A stretch of 64,000 nt of DNA from CAYJHC01 sp964369805 (GTDB lineage Bacteria > Bacillota > Clostridia > Peptostreptococcales > Anaerovoracaceae): positions 1-64,000 of the forward strand of contig CAYJFM010000002.1 of NCBI GenBank assembly GCA_964369805.1, read 5' to 3'. Position numbers and translations under genes: made by a program. Shown here piece by piece: positions 62,868-64,000 of the stretch. The notes under the pieces are model-generated. The model searched no databases and was not told where the DNA came from. It saw only the letters and a program-made list of their open reading frames with translations. Every line of letters begins with the position of its first letter. The first letter of the stretch is position 1.

Positions 62868-62904
62868 AATAGTGTAGTTACGAAAGTTTCTACACTATTT
62901 TTAT
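62868..62904 (+). terminator. terminator of the GntR-ABC operon
   Basis: AATAGTGTAG / CTACACTATT around a 12-base loop, followed by TTTATA. The rest of 62836-63030 shows no gene. Confidence 0.75.
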
Positions 62905-63030
62905 ATAAATATCAATTTTTCATATACGCTCCAGTGGCTTTTTCTGAAATTTGTCTTCTTTGATTTTCTATATGTAAATTAAAGTGCAATTTCCTTAAAA
63001 GAAATGGTTAAGGGAAATACCTAAAAGAAA

Positions 63031-63092
63031 TTGTATACATGTATACAATGCTATTGACAGCCCCATCGCAAACAATGTATACTCATATACAA
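63031..63092 (+). promoter_or_regulatory. aconitase promoter with two GTATAC operators
   Basis: TTGACA (63054-63059), 18-base spacer, extended TG-TATACT (63076-63083). A perfect 18-base palindrome TTGTATACATGTATACAA (63031-63048) lies just upstream of -35, and a related imperfect repeat TGTATACTCATATACAA (63076-63092) covers the -10 box. The GTATAC core fits GntR/FadR-type operators as I know them; the regulator is not in view. Confidence 0.75.
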
Positions 63093-63165
63093 GATACTTT
63101 GCTTAGAAAACTAAACAAAGTAAAATACATTTATTAAATATACAATTATTAGGAGGAAATAGTTA

Positions 63166-64000
63166 ATGGGCAAAACACTAGCGCACAAAATCTTAGAAAA
63201 CCACCTCATTGAAGGCGAAATGACAAAAGGCTCTGAAATCGTAATTAAAATCGACCAGACTCTGACTCAAGACTCAACAGGTACTATGGTATACCTACAG
63301 CTAGAAGCAATGGAAGTAGATAAAGTACAAACAGAACTTTCAGTAGCATATATCGACCACAACACACTTCAAACAGGCTTTGAAAATGCAGATGATCATG
63401 CATTCATAAAAAGCGTAGCTAAAAGACATGGAGTGCTTTTCTCTAAACCAGGTAATGGAATTTGTCACCAGTTACAACTAGAAAACTACGGAAAGCCAGG
63501 CAAAACTCTAATTGGCTCTGATAGCCACACACCTACAGGTGGCGGTCTTGGAATGATTGCAATAGGAGCAGGTGGTCTTGATGTTGCTGTAGCAATGGCA
63601 AAGGGAACATATAGCATTAAAGTTCCAAACGTTGTTGGTGTTAAACTAGTCGGTGAGCTTAAGCCATGGTCATCAGCAAAGGATGTAATCCTTAAAGTAC
63701 TAAGAACTCTAACTGTAAAAGGTGGAGTTGGAAATATTATCGAATACTATGGCGAAGGAGTTAAGTCTCTTTCTGTAACTGATAGAGCTACTATTACAAA
63801 TATGGGTGCAGAACTTGGAGCAACAACTTCAGTATTCCCTAGTGATGAAAATACAAGAGTCTTTCTTAAGGAACAAGGAAGAGAAGATGACTATGTGGCA
63901 CTTTCAGCTGATGAAGACGCTGTTTATGATCATACTATCACAATTGATCTTTCGGAGCTTTCTCCACAAGCAGCAATGCCTCACAGCCCTGATAATGTAG
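63166..64000 (+). CDS. aconitate hydratase (aconitase), 5' part, runs off the window
   Basis: Starts MGKTLAHKILENHLI with AGGAGG nine bases upstream and stays open to the last base (278 codons). Aconitase/homoaconitase landmarks are seen: KIDQTLTQDSTGTMVYLQLEAM, YIDHNTLQTGFENADDH, GNGICHQLQLE and LIGSDSHTPTGGGLGMIAIGAGGLDVAVAMA. It catalyses citrate-isocitrate interconversion; the iron-sulfur cysteines lie partly beyond the end. The TGTMVYLQ pattern fits the bacterial/clostridial aconitase branch, but homoaconitase or isopropylmalate isomerase large subunit cannot be fully excluded from half a gene. Confidence 0.92.
   Translation, partial: MGKTLAHKILENHLIEGEMTKGSEIVIKIDQTLTQDSTGTMVYLQLEAMEVDKVQTELSVAYIDHNTLQTGFENADDHAFIKSVAKRHGVLFSKPGNGICHQLQLENYGKPGKTLIGSDSHTPTGGGLGMIAIGAGGLDVAVAMAKGTYSIKVPNVVGVKLVGELKPWSSAKDVILKVLRTLTVKGGVGNIIEYYGEGVKSLSVTDRATITNMGAELGATTSVFPSDENTRVFLKEQGREDDYVALSADEDAVYDHTITIDLSELSPQAAMPHSPDNV

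Noticed and set aside
63806..64000. 64-residue plus-strand frame at the window end
   Set aside because: It is out of frame with the aconitase gene, which is the real coding sequence here.
1..64000. CRISPR array, prophage or conjugative element
   Set aside because: No regularly spaced repeats with variable spacers, no phage structural or integrase genes and no att-like duplication next to the single tRNA were found.

Overview
The window is 64 kb of AT-rich DNA from a low-GC, strictly anaerobic-looking Firmicute of class Clostridia. The signs are strong AGGAGG ribosome-binding sites, heavy use of AGA/AGG arginine codons, U-rich intrinsic terminators, a folD-fhs C1 pair, a tungsten/molybdenum aldehyde:ferredoxin oxidoreductase, a thiolase and a CoA-dependent fermentation cluster. 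The combination of BCCT transporter, CaiB-type CoA-transferases and acyl-CoA dehydrogenase recalls the gamma-butyrobetaine (gbu/bbu) loci described in Emergencia timonensis, so a member of or near the Anaerovoracaceae is my guess. This is inference, not proof.

Layout. 1-23.6 kb is almost all minus strand: a tRNA-Val cut by the window edge, a small membrane protein, larC1-larB (nickel-pincer cofactor), folD-fhs, rnhB-rbgA, cysK, one plus-strand polysaccharide deacetylase, rplS, a nitroreductase, a three-gene PLP/imine-reductase amino acid cassette, and the operon yraN-comM-dprA-topA-hslV-hslU behind a good promoter, then an MBL-HAD fusion protein. 23.8-28.1 kb is a plus-strand potassium uptake operon, trkA-trkH-trkH. 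28.2-35.5 kb, minus strand, is a seven-gene block: acyl-CoA dehydrogenase, BCCT transporter, two CaiB-like CoA-transferases, a two-cluster ferredoxin, a hotdog thioesterase and an EamA transporter. At 36.0-37.6 kb lies a full-length transposase-like gene whose catalytic residues look lost, preceded by ten-base-spaced repeats. 37.6-45.3 kb, minus strand: nitroreductase, MaoC-like hydratase, rnr, thiolase, DUF2156 protein, isochorismatase-like hydrolase, surE. 45.4-49.1 kb: three tandem patatin-like phospholipase genes. 49.2-54.8 kb: a pseudouridine synthase, a split ThrE exporter, scpA-scpB, an EamA transporter, mtnA. 55.1-64 kb, plus strand: a small orphan gene, a Moco/Tuco-type riboswitch with an AOR and moaD, a two-component system, a YtrA-like GntR/ABC operon, and the start of an aconitase gene with paired operators.

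How the genes work together. The acyl-CoA block reads as one catabolic module (import, CoA activation, flavin-dependent desaturation or elimination). The nearby MaoC-like hydratase and thiolase could carry crotonyl-CoA-type products onward. The dehydratase, aminotransferase and cyclodeaminase-family reductase suggest removal of a hydroxyl group from a beta-hydroxy amino acid. FolD lacks the residues used for cyclohydrolase activity, so a separate cyclohydrolase is expected elsewhere in the genome. The strongest candidates for something undescribed are the catalytically dead transposase-like protein with its own repeat array, the BCCT-containing acyl-CoA module with an altered substrate box, and the three-gene dehydroxylation cassette.
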